Source of the DNA: Ischnura elegans
Taxonomy: Eukaryota; Arthropoda; Insecta; Odonata; Coenagrionidae
Reading direction: 5' to 3'
DNA length: 64,000 nt
Assembly (NCBI RefSeq): GCF_921293095.1
Contig: NC_060251.1
Coordinates: 101,108,566 to 101,172,565 of the forward strand
Positions 32,481 through 43,764 of the stretch are shown here, piece by piece. The first letter of the stretch is position 1. Every line of letters starts with the position of its first letter. The translations under genes and the position numbers were made by a program. Under the pieces are notes generated by a model. The model was not told the DNA's origin, made no database searches, and saw nothing but the letters and a program-made list of their open reading frames with translations.

Positions 32481-33237
32481 TTCGCAATTGCTTATGTTCC
32501 AATGCATAGCGACATGGTTCTGGTCCTCAGATACGGTAACTAACGATATCGTGAGCAATGGTAAATATTAATACTCACTCTTGCACATTGGCTGCCCAGA
32601 ATCAAAGATATCCCTTACGAGAGTGAAAATTAATGTAGGTACCTACCAACGCCTAGCGATATGCGGTTCTGGTCCCCAGAACAGTTCTTGTCGGGAGACC
32701 GGATCATTTGAAATTGAGCCATACATTTATGTACCACGCAAATCTCAGTAGTGAAGGAAAATAGTAATCTGGAGCCAAATCAAAAATTATTTTAAGTCAA
32801 CAGCCGTCTTTACTGATAGAGAAGATTTCTCAAGGGTTAGGCCAGCTTTACAGTGCATTTCGGCTGGCTCGACCAAAATTTTCAGGAAAACGACTTAGGT
32901 CCTACATTTTTGGATTCGTATATTAGTTATGTTAATTCTAAATTTCCTCTGGTAGATATATCCATGCCAGATAGATCGAAGGGTAAAAGCCAGACGAAAG
33001 GTAGTCCACATGATGGTGTCACGTAAAAAACACTGTTTGATTGGAAGTTTGAAACCCTACTAAATATCTCTTCCCTGAAAACATGGAGTACAATCAAATG
33101 AGCCTCAGAAACTCATCGAATGGGACGCGTACCCAAAGGGCGGGTGTCATTCGCAGTAGTGAGGTCGGCAAGGACCTCAGTGTCGTCAACATGCGAAATC
33201 TTTGCAGAATTTCAGCAGTAGCATCAAAGAAAGAAGG
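32481..33237. other. no recognisable gene; diverged direct repeat
   Basis: ATAGCGACATGGTTCTGGTC at 32507 and TAGCGATATGCGGTTCTGGT at 32658 are diverged direct repeats. The open frame at 33083-33289 has no recognised content apart from leading into the next LINE tail. Confidence 0.35.
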
Positions 33238-33535
33238 ATGTAAGACCAAGAAGATGGAGAAGGCTGTAGGAAAGGCGGCTTCTGGATGAGATTCGGAAGA
33301 GACAGAAGGTTATTGATAGAGCGAGTACTGAGCGGGGAGCTGATGTTCAAAACAGTGTTGAAGGGTAGAATATTAGGTAAACGAGGGCGAGGAAGGGAGA
33401 GAACTTGCTTTTTAGATGGGATGAAGGGGAGCAGGCCTTACTGTGAATTGAAGAGGGAAGTTTATGAAGGAAGGGGAGACTGACAGAATGCTTCATAAGC
33501 ACTCCAAGAAAACCTACCTCAGTAGACTACTTAAA
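33238..33535 (+). mobile_element. LINE C-terminal fragment (second family)
   Basis: Matches 7030-7325: decayed RRLLDEIRKRQK, LSGELMFKTVLKGRILGKRG, RGRERTCFLDGMKGSRPYCE and LKREVYEGRGD, then a TTCATAAGCACTCC 3' UTR block and an AAAAAATAATGATATGA tail. Only the last ~80 codons and the 3' UTR remain. Confidence 0.75.
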
Positions 33536-34791
33536 AAATAATGATATGATTTTTGCTCTCACATTTTAACATAATCCGGTTAGCCCGGGGTATAAGAGGC
33601 GGGAACCGGTTAGGTAACTATAGCGTATAATACATCGATTTCTTTACTTTATTTTTTCTAAAAAAACAATAATCTAAAAAGGCAAAATAAAACTTTTCGT
33701 GGGATTGCAGTGTAATATTCAGGTTGACAAGATGCGTCGGAATAATCAATTATATATTTTACTTTTTGTGCAAGCAGGCCGGTTTTTTTCCGACGCAACG
33801 CCCGGCCGGTCAGAAAAAATTGCCCCGATGCTACGAAAAACTATAAATTTTAAATGGTTTATCCGATGTTTTGCGTCATCCAGAACCTCCTGTGAATATA
33901 TTAAATTTAATTTTCATCGATATATTGAGGGGAAGGGGATATTGCTCAGCTATAGTTCTGTCGTTGGCTTGCAGTTACCTTCATTTTCGACCCGAAGATA
34001 CAAGACTGAAGGAATGTGTTTCAAGAATTCGTTTGTAGATGGCAGGCGCTTTTATTTCATTTTAACTTCAAGACCTACAGCGCCATCATCCAGGGAAACT
34101 TGATTTGAGGATCAAAATGTACCCAAATTAACTTGAATATGTCAAATGACAATTGAAGATCGGTTTGCTGCAAAAACGGTCAAGTAAAAAATACCTTACT
34201 AGCAAAAATGTCCCCACTTTGCGCGTAAAATGATGGAGATTCATTATTTTATGATCGTCCATTCAGCGTTATACTGGTCCCTATACACTTGCATCGTCAT
34301 TTTTCCCCTGCTTACGCACTTAGCGTAAATTCATCGCCGCCGAAGAGGTGGTATATATACACACCGGAGGCTGGACCAACTTTGGGTATAAAAGCCCGTC
34401 AAATTTGGGAGGATCGATCGATCGATTATAAAATGCTTAACTTTAAAGATGAATCTAGAATTATGTCATGGCCAATGTCGAAACTTTGAATGGGAAGATT
34501 TAAGAAATATATTAGTTTTCAGTTTAAAATGCACAGGGTATTGAAATAAATTTAGGTAGGTATTCATCGAAGCCGCAGGCTCAATCAATCCAAGAACCCG
34601 TTGGCAAAGAAACTGGATAAGCGCATAATGCAAAGGAAAGCTGGAGTTAAGTAACAGGAAAAAGTAAAAGTTACCTCTGGTGTCCTCATTGAAGGGACTA
34701 GATTTTTATGCTTGATATCTTGAAGAAAATTTAGCAAATCAATATTTTAAACATATATATTAAGATGAGGGAAAAAAATTATATGCTGCTA
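33536..34791. other. no recognisable gene
   Basis: A 134-codon plus-strand frame (33699-34103) has no recognised domain and no clear initiation or splice context. TATATATACAC-rich sequence lies near 34351. I see no transposon ends. Confidence 0.35.
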
Positions 34792-34793
34792 TA

Positions 34794-34939
34794 TAGTCTG
34801 TATACCGTAGGGTGGCGCCAGGTACCCGAGTCGGTCCGCGAGCGTCGGAGGGAGGAAAGGACCCATAGATCTTTCAAAAACTGTGGCACCGACTCAGGTA
34901 GCCGCCGGGTCCGTGCGCCACCGTGCGGTACACAGACTA
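34794..34939. mobile_element. 146-bp hairpin MITE with TA duplication
   Basis: The ends TAGTCTGTATACCG and TAGTCTGTGTACCG (reversed) lie between TA at 34792-34793 and 34940-34941. The inverted arms continue inward (GGTGGCGC; then GTACCCGAGTCGGT against ACCGACTCAGGTAGC), so most of the element folds on itself. It has no coding capacity and is probably a Tc1/mariner-type MITE by its TA target. Confidence 0.88.
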
Positions 34940-34943
34940 TAAT

Positions 34944-35203
34944 CAGTGGCGTAGCCAGGGGGGTGTCGGGGGGTCCGAACCCCCCCGAAAAATAAAAGCA
35001 CAATCATTTTCCTTCGTAAAAGAAAATAAATTATTGAAACATCATGAATTTACAAAGTATTTTTGTGTACAAATAAATTTTTTTCGATTTTGAAAAGTGT
35101 TCAAAATAGTTTAATACCCATTACTTAGTGCCCTATTTTTAAAAAATTTTCCCCCCTGATTTTGGACCCCCCCGAATGAAATTCCTGGCTACGCTATTGA
35201 CTG
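34944..35203. mobile_element. 260-bp hAT-type MITE
   Basis: The left end CAGTGGCGTAGCCAGG and right end CCTGGCTACGCTATTGACTG form imperfect inverted repeats, with GGGGGGTCCGAACCCCCCC next to the left end and its inverse near the right. The CAGTGGCG-type end is typical of hAT. A clean 8-bp duplication is not visible, so the exact junction is uncertain. It starts 2 bp after the previous MITE's TA duplication. Confidence 0.8.
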
Positions 35204-37658
35204 TAATCATGAAAAAATTAATGAGCGAGGGTTAATATTTTGCGTGTGCTAACATTTAGAACTCCATTTCGTAACTGTCTTTACTACTCGGGATACCTCA
35301 CCAAACGCATTTCAGTTTGAAACTGAGAGAAACTATAACATATTATTCTTAATTAATTGAACTTACCAGGGTTGAAATTGCATACCGTTTGCTATGCAAG
35401 GGTTGTCTTAAGGATATAAAATTAAAAGCAGCCTGGTCGATGTGGGCTTTCCATTAAAAAGAGGGATCTTTCACAGCAGTAAGTAAAACGCTTGATAAAC
35501 GATTGATCAGAAATTACGTCTAGAGCAGGCTTCTCATTTACAGTAAGGTATGGGCGATGACAGAATCAATGAAATCAAGATTTAGGCTGGAAGCATTCTA
35601 AATGTGGTTCTATAAAAGAATAATTATAGTTATGTGGGTTATTCAGGTGAGCAATGACGAATATTTGGGAGGAGATAGAATTCCCTGGGGAGACGGAACA
35701 GCTTAATCAGCCATAACTTGAGGCAATATTCCATGTTTGATAAAATCTAATGGCATGAACGCAAAATAAAGGTCTCAGATGGAACAGGTAACGGATAGTG
35801 TTAGTGCGAAGGAATACGGAAATGTGGTTAGTTTAACTCATAAAATGTGTGGAGAGCTTATTAAAACGAATCTTAAAGATTGTCTGTGTGGCAATGCATG
35901 AAAATCTTACGAAATGATAATTAAAGACAACAAATTCTATTAAAAATGAAATGCGAAAAACTTCAACTGATATCGGAGAGAATGATAGACAAAGCACTAG
36001 CGTATAATTCATTCATAACATTTAGCGTTATAAAACATTAACCTGTCCTCTTGTGCTAAGTTATTGATTGGATATTTATTGGGTTCATATAAATGCACGC
36101 ATAACTGAAGCATGGTGGATTGTTAATACCGACACCAACTCGCTCGCTGATTTTTATGATGGTTGATCCAAAGAACATAAAAAAATTAAGGATACTTATA
36201 ATACCAATGGAAATAATGCAACTTAAAGTCATAATGAATTCGAGTAGCAATTATAACACAGTGTTAAAACATACAATGAAGAACATATTGGAATATCTAG
36301 AATCAGATGTCAAATACGTAATCCTCGGTTGCTTATCAATACCCAATACCCTAAAAGTATCTCGAATATTTACAGATTGTAAATTAATTCAGTTCACGCG
36401 TTCCAAAGAAGCAACTCCAAAGTTAAGGATGAAATTCATCGATGGAACTGTGAAGCAAAAAACATATGAGGATAGGAAAACAATTTCGAGTCATTGCATA
36501 CTGATACAAATAAATGTTTAAATAATCGTTACTTCACGAAAAATTACTAATTTTTTAAAGAGACTAATCATAAGGTACCATTGGCACTATTGGATTTGAT
36601 GAAACAGGATCCACCTTAAAATAGAGGTCATAACTGTAATTCATTCCCTTGCATCTATGAATCTGATTTTGTAAAATGCAGTTTAAAAACAATTGAAAGT
36701 GCAGTGACCTTAGCCGCACACGCAACAAAGTCTGGGCTGAGCTCAACTGAGCGCAACCCTCGTCTACCCAAACCAATCTTCGAGTTGCATCTTCGGATGG
36801 GTGATCCTTGACGACTGCAAAAAATATATTTCAAGCTATTTTTTAAATTTTAGATGTGTTAATTATTTTTATATGACTTATAATCATAAAAAAATCTGAA
36901 AATTCTACTGAAATTGATATTATCATTCAACGAATGGTAAAGATAAAGTAATAAGAGTTAAATGGTATGGGATATCTGTTGTAAAATAGTCAGTGCACAG
37001 TAATTTTGATCGCTTTTATCCTTGAATAACTAAAAATTGAATTCAAAGTCGCACATGAATCTCAGCATTAAAAAACACTTCAGCCCATATAATCATTAAG
37101 CAAATATTTTCATTCATTTAGGGCTCAATGAGATACGAGCAATAAATATGTCAACGACTGTGATGTTTATCTGAAAAGTAGTTGACCTACTGCAGCAATA
37201 CAGATGCATAGAAAGCACCTAATTGCGTAACACAACGCGTGGACTGAAAAGTAATTGAAATATCGTTTATTTTCTCATGAATTTTAGGTTACTGGTCTCG
37301 CGTTACCTCTACGAAAGTAAACTTCTCCACCAGCTGATGCATAGTGAGGATAAACACGCCGAGTAATGATGAAGTCATCAAAATACATCACCTCGAGGTT
37401 GACTGACAGGATAAAGGCAGCGATGCACATGGTTTTAATGCACTGTCACGATAAATTGAAAATATCTTCAAATAGGTCAATAATTTTCAGCCAAATCAAT
37501 ATGGTTACGCATTTCATGGGATGCAATGCCCTGAATGAATTATCTGCTCTAACTATCATATCGCGCAGTAAGGGAGAGCCTGCGAATCATCAAATACTTT
37601 TTCTTATGCGGCTTTTATTTACTCTTACCGCCAGGGCACCACGGTATCCTTTAGATTG
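35204..37658. other. no recognisable gene
   Basis: About 2.4 kb of AT-rich, apparently unique sequence. The longest frame (36120-36521, 133 codons) is Ile/Lys/Met-rich with no domain and no splice or promoter support. No repeats with paired ends were found. Confidence 0.4.
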
Positions 37659-37836
37659 AATATTGTGCATAAAATTTATATGCCAATGTGTCATTTTTTT
37701 ACGATTTTTGAAAATTACAAAACAATCCCTCCGGTGCTCGATTTAATTAAACATTTCACTTCAACTTTAAACATGGGTGAAATATTTCCATCTCTCTTGT
37801 TAATTAAATTATTTTTAGCCTATATTTCCCATTCAC
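37659..37836. repeat. left arm of a long inverted repeat
   Basis: About 178 bp whose reverse complement is found at 41288-41463 with only a handful of differences by eye. Shared blocks include GACACATTGGCATATAAATT, AATCGAGCACCGGAGGGATT and GGGAAATATAGGCTAAAAAT. The similarity stops sharply at both sides. Confidence 0.9.
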
Positions 37837-37843
37837 TAAATGT

Positions 37844-39112
37844 TTCGTTTTGACCAGGATAGAAAAAAAATACGAGGCCTATTTTAATTTCCTTCCCACA
37901 CGAAATTAAAATCACCAAGGAGTTTAGTTTCAACTTGGGACGAAACTTTACTCTCGGGAACGAAAACAAATTAATCGAAACTCCGCTGCTCATTGCTAAG
38001 TTTCGATGCCAGAAGTTGAGCTGAGATAAGAGGGAATAGTTTCGATCCATTACGTTTGACATACGTGGAGAGAGGTTAAAACATCGAGCTTAAAAATCGA
38101 ATGACCAGTTCGCGCACACCGTTCTCCTGTTAATGGTGAAAATATGAGTGCCCCATGCATCTAATGGCGGTAGGCCGAACCTCTACTTCATTCAACCATG
38201 CTTCGCACTCGGTATGGGTCGGAACTAAACTGTTCGAAGATGAAGCACGAGGTCCCCCAGTGCGAAACATATTCAGCGTTTCGTTTCGTCCGGGTTGGCA
38301 ATAAAACGAAACGAAAGTCAAAACCAGTAAAATTTCAATGGTTTCGTTCCAGGGAGTGGACTGTAGAAATGAAACTAAATTGATTTAAACCCGGGGAGCT
38401 AAACTCAGGATCGAAACGAAATCGGAGTCAAAACTACTTCGGGTAAGAACTTAACTAAAACTCTAGGACGAAACGAAACGCAGATAATGTTTCGCACTGC
38501 AGGGACCAAGTGCTTCACCTTTGAACAGTTTAGTTCCGACCCACACACCGAGAACGAAGTGTGGTTGAATGAAGTAAAGGTTCGGTCTACCGCCATAAGA
38601 TGAATGGGACACTAATATTTTTATCACTAACAGGAGAAAGGTGAACATAAAGTGGTCATTGGATTTTTAAGCTCAATATTAAACCCCTTTACACGTATAT
38701 CAAACGTAATGGGTCGAAACTATTCCCTCTTATCTCCCTCCACTCAACTTTTGGGATTGAAACTTAACTATGAGCATTGGAGTTTTGATTAATTTAGTTT
38801 CGTTCCCGGGAGTAAAGTTTCGCCCAGGGTCGAAACTGAACTCCTTAGTGATTTTATCTTCGTGCGGGTGTGAAACTAAACCTATGCCTCGTATTTTCGT
38901 TTCCCTTCGGGTAAAAACGAAACATTTTCGTTTCACTTGCCAACCCTGGTTTCGTGCCAGAGATTTAGTTTAGTTCCGACCAGAAGTTGTTTAGACTCCG
39001 ATTTCGTTTCGACCTTGAGTTTAGTTCTCGTGTTTAAATCCCTTTCGTTTCGTTTCTATATTTCGCTCCTGGGAACAAAACTATTGAAATTTTACTGGTT
39101 CTAACTTTCGAT
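37844..39112. repeat. fold-back array rich in GAAACGAAAC words
   Basis: Two blocks, A (37844-38300) and B (38300-38445), are followed by their reverse complements in the order A' (38465-38935) then B' (38945-39112). Matches include GGCGGTAGGCCGAACCTCTA against the inverse of 38565-38595, the CTAAACTGTTCGAAGATGAA region against 38515-38540, and ATTGAAATTTTACTGGTT against 38320-38345. A simple palindrome would read A B B' A'. The whole region is threaded with GAAACGAAAC and TTTCGTTTC. The many short open frames over it are artefacts. It resembles Foldback-type elements or inverted satellite units. Confidence 0.8.
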
Positions 39113-39127
39113 TTCCGTCCCTGGGGA

Positions 39128-39245
39128 ATATCCCTCTTTGTGACTTGAAGAGGGAAGTGTATGAAGGTAGGGGAGGCTGCCAGAATTCTTCTTTAGTATT
39201 CCATGAAAACCTACCATAATCGCTAGAATACTTAAATAGTAATAA
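39128..39245 (+). mobile_element. LINE 3' tail (second family)
   Basis: Contains the last codons (GACTTGAAGAGGGAAGTGTA, GAAGGTAGGGGAGGCTGCCA) and 3' UTR of the LINE seen at 6765 and 33238, ending with AATACTTAAATAGTAATAAT. It abuts the right edge of the fold-back array. Confidence 0.65.
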
Positions 39246-39334
39246 TCACCCCCCGCATCTCCCTCGGTCTCACTAAAAAAACTATAATGAATTGATAGGT
39301 AGATACTAACGGGACTAACTAGTTGGTTATGAAG

Positions 39335-39778
39335 ATATTGGTGAAGTGTTATGTTGGAGTGTGTTTATGTATGGATCTTAGACTTGGACGATGGGGAATG
39401 GAGACAGGGACAGGATTGGGACGTTTGAGATGTGGGTTTGGAGGATGACGGAGGGAATACGGTGGACGGAATCGAGTAAGGAATGAGTAAGCGTTGAAAA
39501 GGGTAGATGAGGAAAGAACATTGATGGCTTAAATAAATAAAAGGGAGGCTAACTGGCTGGGACATGTGATGAGAGGTAATGGCATTTTGAAGGTAGCCTT
39601 GGAGGGAACGGTGGAAGGGATGAGAAGAAAGAGAAGGCTAAAGTTGATCGACAGTTTGAAGATGGGAGAGTACAGAGACTTCAAAGAAATGGCCGGAGAC
39701 AGGAGGGAGCGGAGACGGCGCGGCGTTGGCGCGGGGGACTTGCCGATGGACAGAACACCAGATGATGATAACTAACGG
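39335..39778 (+). mobile_element. LINE C-terminal fragment, third variant
   Basis: The plus-strand frame 39566-39775 and decayed sequence before it give REANWLGHVMRGNGILKVAL, EGTVEGMRRKRRLKLIDSLK and KEMAGDRRERRR, with a stop at the AGATGATGATAAC tail. This is the same domain as the other LINE fragments, but the sequence belongs to a separate family. Upstream blocks (MDLRL, RTFEMWVWRM-like) are frameshifted. Confidence 0.7.
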
Positions 39779-39945
39779 GCTAAGTTATCATTGTATCTGA
39801 AACTTAAGGATGCATTGAAAACTCAGGGAAATAAACTTTACAAGGTACGATAAGGCTTATTTTCGGGTGGATTTTAATGCCGAATAATGGCATCCAATTT
39901 CCAAGAAAAGTAAAATTCTATGGTAAACTTTATGGTATTTTCGAC
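39779..39945. other. no recognisable gene
   Basis: Short spacer between the LINE tail and the pogo-like element. Confidence 0.3.
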
Positions 39946-40922
39946 AGTGATGGTAAAGGGAGTGGTGCAAAAGTGGAAACCCTGTTTAAAATTGTTATAA
40001 CTAGCATGTTTCCAATGGAATATTTCTAAATTCACGAAAAAAACTCACAAAGACACTACACTATATAACCGCTTCTGGTTTTATGCTAAATTTATCGTTT
40101 ACTTCGTAAAAAAAAGAGTAAATTATAAATTGACACTTTGATTAGGTATTCAAAATGTGCTGGTAATGTGGAAACGTTTGTATTCTAGCAATCATACAAT
40201 ATAAAAGTGAAATATCAAATCATCTACTTATTATGCATTGAAAAATCACTGCAAAGGCTTAAAAATAGCAATGTTCAATAAAATTTTCACTTGCAAAAGT
40301 CACAAATGTAGTTCTCATTTTCACAACTGGAGCACAAAGTAGTCTTCTTTTCTCTTAAACAAACAATCGCTTTCATCATAGATTGGACATCCCAATTTCC
40401 CCATTTACACTTGGGCTTAGGGCCAATAATCTTCATCGGCTTCTGAAGCTGGCGAAAAGGTGATGTAGTAGACAGAACACATTTAGGTGAAGGAAATGTG
40501 GAAACGTTTCCACATATACCCCAGTGTTGTACTTCCACATTACCAGTATCGGCATATTGAACTATGAAGCTAAAACTATGCTACATTTTCCAGCTAGTAG
40601 ATTACTTAATTACATCATATTTTAATGTTTTATGCTTAAAAATAACTTATATAGCACTAAGAAATAGCTTGGTGGACTAGGTTAAATTAAACTTAAAAAC
40701 TTACCTCAAAAGTTTTACGAGTGAAGAGAAACTTGGAACAAGTATTTCACAGACAATAAACCATGAGTTGACCGTCACCGCTCTTACATGCTTACTTAAG
40801 AAGTAGGCCAAGAAGTTGATGCGGTCGCCGCTAGACTACAGTACCTCCCAAGCCCTAAAGGATTATGCTTCCACATTACCATCATGCTTCCACATTTGCA
40901 CCAGTCCCTCTACCTATCATGT
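39946..40922 (-). mobile_element. pogo-like DNA transposon remnant
   Basis: The ends are inverted: TGATGGTAAAGGGAGTGGTG at about 39949 and, reversed, TGATAGGTAGAGGGACTGGT from 40920, both followed by GCAAA(A/T)GTGGAA. Words like GGTAATGTGGAA recur inside both ends. The interior minus-strand frame (40287-40538) carries a CENP-B/pogo-type helix-turn-helix start. The element is about 980 bp, too short for an intact Tigger/pogo transposase (usually over 2 kb), so the DDE region is missing. It sits inside the 37.66-41.46 kb inverted-arm structure. Confidence 0.65.
40287..40538 (-). pseudogene. pogo/CENP-B-like DNA-binding fragment
   Basis: An 83-codon frame with KPKCKWGNWDVQSMMKAIVC followed by LREKK. 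This resembles the first helix of the N-terminal helix-turn-helix in pogo, Tigger and CENP-B proteins, where K.WS.E.M..AI.AV...K is usual. After that the sequence turns Cys-rich (CSSCENENYICDFCK), which may be a CxxC zinc-binding end or a frameshifted tail. No DDE nuclease is present. The identification rests on one short motif plus the flanking inverted ends. Confidence 0.5.
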
Positions 40923-41287
40923 AAACCGATTTTCTGTTTAGCTATGTTCAAAAGATGCATCAGGCCTTGAACCAAAGACACTAGTGTTATCTGTTTCACC
41001 AGCGTCATCTGCTGTCAATTAGGCCACCAAACTCCCATTAACCCATTAGAACGAATTAAGCGAGAGAAAGATTTAGAATTCTAAATGGAGTCAGTTATTA
41101 AGTCGATAGGTAAATAGATTTCATTTCTCTTTAATCCCAGAGCTATGCCAGAAAAAAGAGTTTCATCTTTTAAGAATAAATCCAAATAATTATAATACAA
41201 AAACATTTATTACAATTTCCATAATATTAATGCTGATTGCAATAAAAATGCAGTTACCCTAATGTGGGTACCCGGGAACTCCTGTAA
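40923..41287. other. no recognisable gene
   Basis: AT-rich spacer up to the right inverted arm. Confidence 0.35.
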
Positions 41288-41463
41288 TGAATGGGAAATA
41301 TAGGCTAAAAATAATTTAATTAACAAGAGAGTTGGAAATATTTCATCCATGTTTAAAGTTGAAGTGAAATGTTTAATTTAATCGAGCACCGGAGGGATTG
41401 TTTTGTAATTTTCAAAAATCGTAAAAAAATGACACATTGGCATATAAATTTTATGAACAATAT
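41288..41463. repeat. right arm of the long inverted repeat
   Basis: Reverse complement of 37659-37836. The high similarity contrasts with the decayed repeats around it. It ends where a minus-strand LINE fragment starts. Confidence 0.9.
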
Positions 41464-41477
41464 CAATGAAACATCGT

Positions 41478-41745
41478 TTTACTTGCCATCCCTGCTTCTC
41501 CCTTTCATTATATCTAAATATCCTATTCTTTTCCTTCCTCTCCCTCGTTTACCTAACATTCTACCCTTTAGCACCATTTTCAACATCACTTCCCCGCTTA
41601 GTACCTACTTTCTTCATCCATACCTTCGGTGTCCTTCGTATCAAGAGCCTGCCTCTCCTCACCCACCATGTCCATCACTTCGTCTTCCTTCAGCCTCTCC
41701 GTCAGATTCACCTTCTCCATTATTCTCCACGACCACCGATAGAAT
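41478..41745 (-). mobile_element. LINE C-terminal fragment (second family)
   Basis: The reverse complement contains the EVMDMVGEERQALDTKDT-like block, GEVMLKMVLKGRMLGKRGRG and a GKEK...ISNIMKGEAGMAS end, matching the 6765 copy. It is truncated on its 3' side (no tail). The plus-strand open frames 41369-41788 and 41466-41759 are its antisense. Confidence 0.7.
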
Positions 41746-43256
41746 ATATAAAAGAATAGATATAGGCCCAATCATGGTGACTACCTAAAATTTACAGTTG
41801 TAACAACGGTTTTGAGCCACAGAGAAATTATTTATGCATCGGTTATATTTATACGCGGAAAGGAAAACATGGACTTAAATATAAGCTTTATAAATTATTA
41901 TTGACATAAGAGAAGGCCCTCACTCAAAAACCTACAATTCCTTAGTACGAATGCATGATTTCCTTTTAAAAAGTGAATCAGCCAGCCAAAGTAAAACATA
42001 AGCTAATAATATTAAAGGAATGATTAATGGGCAATTTCGAACAGCATTTAATTTGAATTTCCATCTCATCAATTGTTAACCAGAGTGGAGTCGGAATTTC
42101 ACTGTGAAAATGTACCTATGCTCCTTAATATCGGTATGTAAGTGGAAATTTGGATAAGATATCTGTAATTATTGAAGGCATAATATGATACTTTTCGTTC
42201 AATATATTTTGACGAGCGTGCTGCACCACCGGGCTTCCCCCGCTCTTTTCAATGCGGGCCCAGAGAGGGATAGGCGCGTTTCTAATTTTAAAATGTAGAA
42301 AAAAAAGCAGGGTCTTATGTACAAATTTCATTGGAATGTTCATGTACAAATTGAGATCAGAGGACCTCTTTAAACACAACATTGGAAGTAATTACACTAT
42401 CCTCTGTTAAACGCACATGATGACTCATACTTATGTATCAACAGGAGACTTGAATGTGGAATCAGCCGCATTTTGATAAAAGTTATTTAAAGAATGCGAG
42501 ATATTGTTGCAAATGAACAAATGTATCAGTTTGTGCGCCGTTAACGTCGGGAATATTTACCGGTTTTTGTTTTTTTTTATTATTTAAAAACCAATTTTAG
42601 GAAACAATAGCAATATTTAGGAAGTAAGATATGCCGTCGCATGCTCTCTGATAAATTCTGTGCATTTTGGTACCTCATTTGTAGAGTTTGGTTGCGCATA
42701 AGTTGAGAAAAAAGTATCTATACAGTAGAAATAATATAGGAAATTGATTATGCGTCTCTCGAGAAAAAAGCCCTCTATTTCTGCATACAGCGCCAATTAA
42801 AAAGGGATATCGAAAACCGTCCGCTGAATGTTGTTTCAAAACAACCGGACGTCCTTGTCACAAAACCTTATTGGAACTTTTCAGAATGGAAGAGTATCTG
42901 GCCCATTTTATATCCCACCTCCTCTCGTTTCTTTCAAATTTTTAATGGCTGGCTGTGTCATGCAATTTGGGGGAGAGAGGGAAATATTTTGTGGATTTGT
43001 CATCCCACATTTATAAGGATGTAGTGCACGAAGACGAAAATGCTTATACAGACATGGAGTTTTGCTTGAAAAAAAGCTTCAGTAAATAGAGTGACCGACC
43101 TCATGTAGAATGCCGCGTTGTGACCTCTTGGAAACCAAACGCAAGGCTAACCAACTAGAAGTATTCGCGTGATGATGCAAATCTTCCAGCGGCAAAAAAC
43201 ATATTTCTTCAACTCTTATGAGAAATGTGCAAAATTTCACAGATGAAATATCATTC
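41746..43256. other. no recognisable gene
   Basis: AT-rich; the frames at 42125-42382 (minus) and 42828-43016 (plus) have no recognised content. Confidence 0.4.
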
Positions 43257-43330
43257 GCCTACACTGGGATTCAAACCCAAATCCCTCGATTTCCGGCCGA
43301 GTGCTCTAGCAACTTACCGAAGTATCAATC
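43257..43330 (-). repeat. tRNA-derived SINE head
   Basis: On the minus strand, TAAGTTGCTAGAGCACTCGG (A-box region, about 43299-43318) is followed by CCGGAAATCGAGGGATTTGG and the B-box GGTTTGAATCC (43267-43277). Spacing and order match a tRNA-derived RNA polymerase III promoter. The acceptor stem does not close into an intact tRNA, so it is a SINE head or tRNA pseudogene. The 3' body would lie to the left, in 43150-43256. Confidence 0.7.
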
Positions 43331-43764
43331 CACTCCGAGGACATTTGTGGACTATAGCGTTCATGATGGTCTTAACTGCTGAGTATACCATATGACTAGC
43401 AGACCAAGTAGAGCGACGCTGATCCAATGCCGGAGAGCGAAGTCCATTCTCTGAACACTAGGGGTGTTCGCTCTGGACTAATTCTAGTATACTGGAAATG
43501 GCCACCTTAGTAGTATCAACTTCAGTAGTCAACGTTACAGATCAAAGAGGAAAAATTATAATAAAATATATTTAAAATACTAAGCTATATCGTAAGCTTA
43601 ATTCCTTCTTATATGTTTGTATTTCGTCTTTTTTCGCAAAAACTAATTTGTACAACAATAGCGTACCTATTTAAGCGTTATTATAGCGGCTAATGTAGTT
43701 CATGGAAATTATGCGCTTCCCCCTGCCCTGTCTCTCTTTAGATAAACAAAAAAAATAGACTTGC
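43331..43764. other. no recognisable gene
   Basis: No supported feature. A small CTAGTATACTGG-type palindrome lies near 43484. Confidence 0.35.

Noticed and set aside
33699-34103. 134-codon plus-strand open frame
   Set aside because: No recognised domain and no initiation or splice context; kept only as a note in the gap entry.
36120-36521. 133-codon plus-strand open frame
   Set aside because: Composition mirrors local AT-rich bases; no motif, no supporting context.
37820-38973. multiple short frames containing VSFR or ETKLI words
   Set aside because: Translation of the GAAACGAAAC fold-back array, not genes.
41369-41788. 139-codon plus-strand Pro/Ser-rich frame
   Set aside because: Antisense of the minus-strand LINE fragment at 41478-41745.
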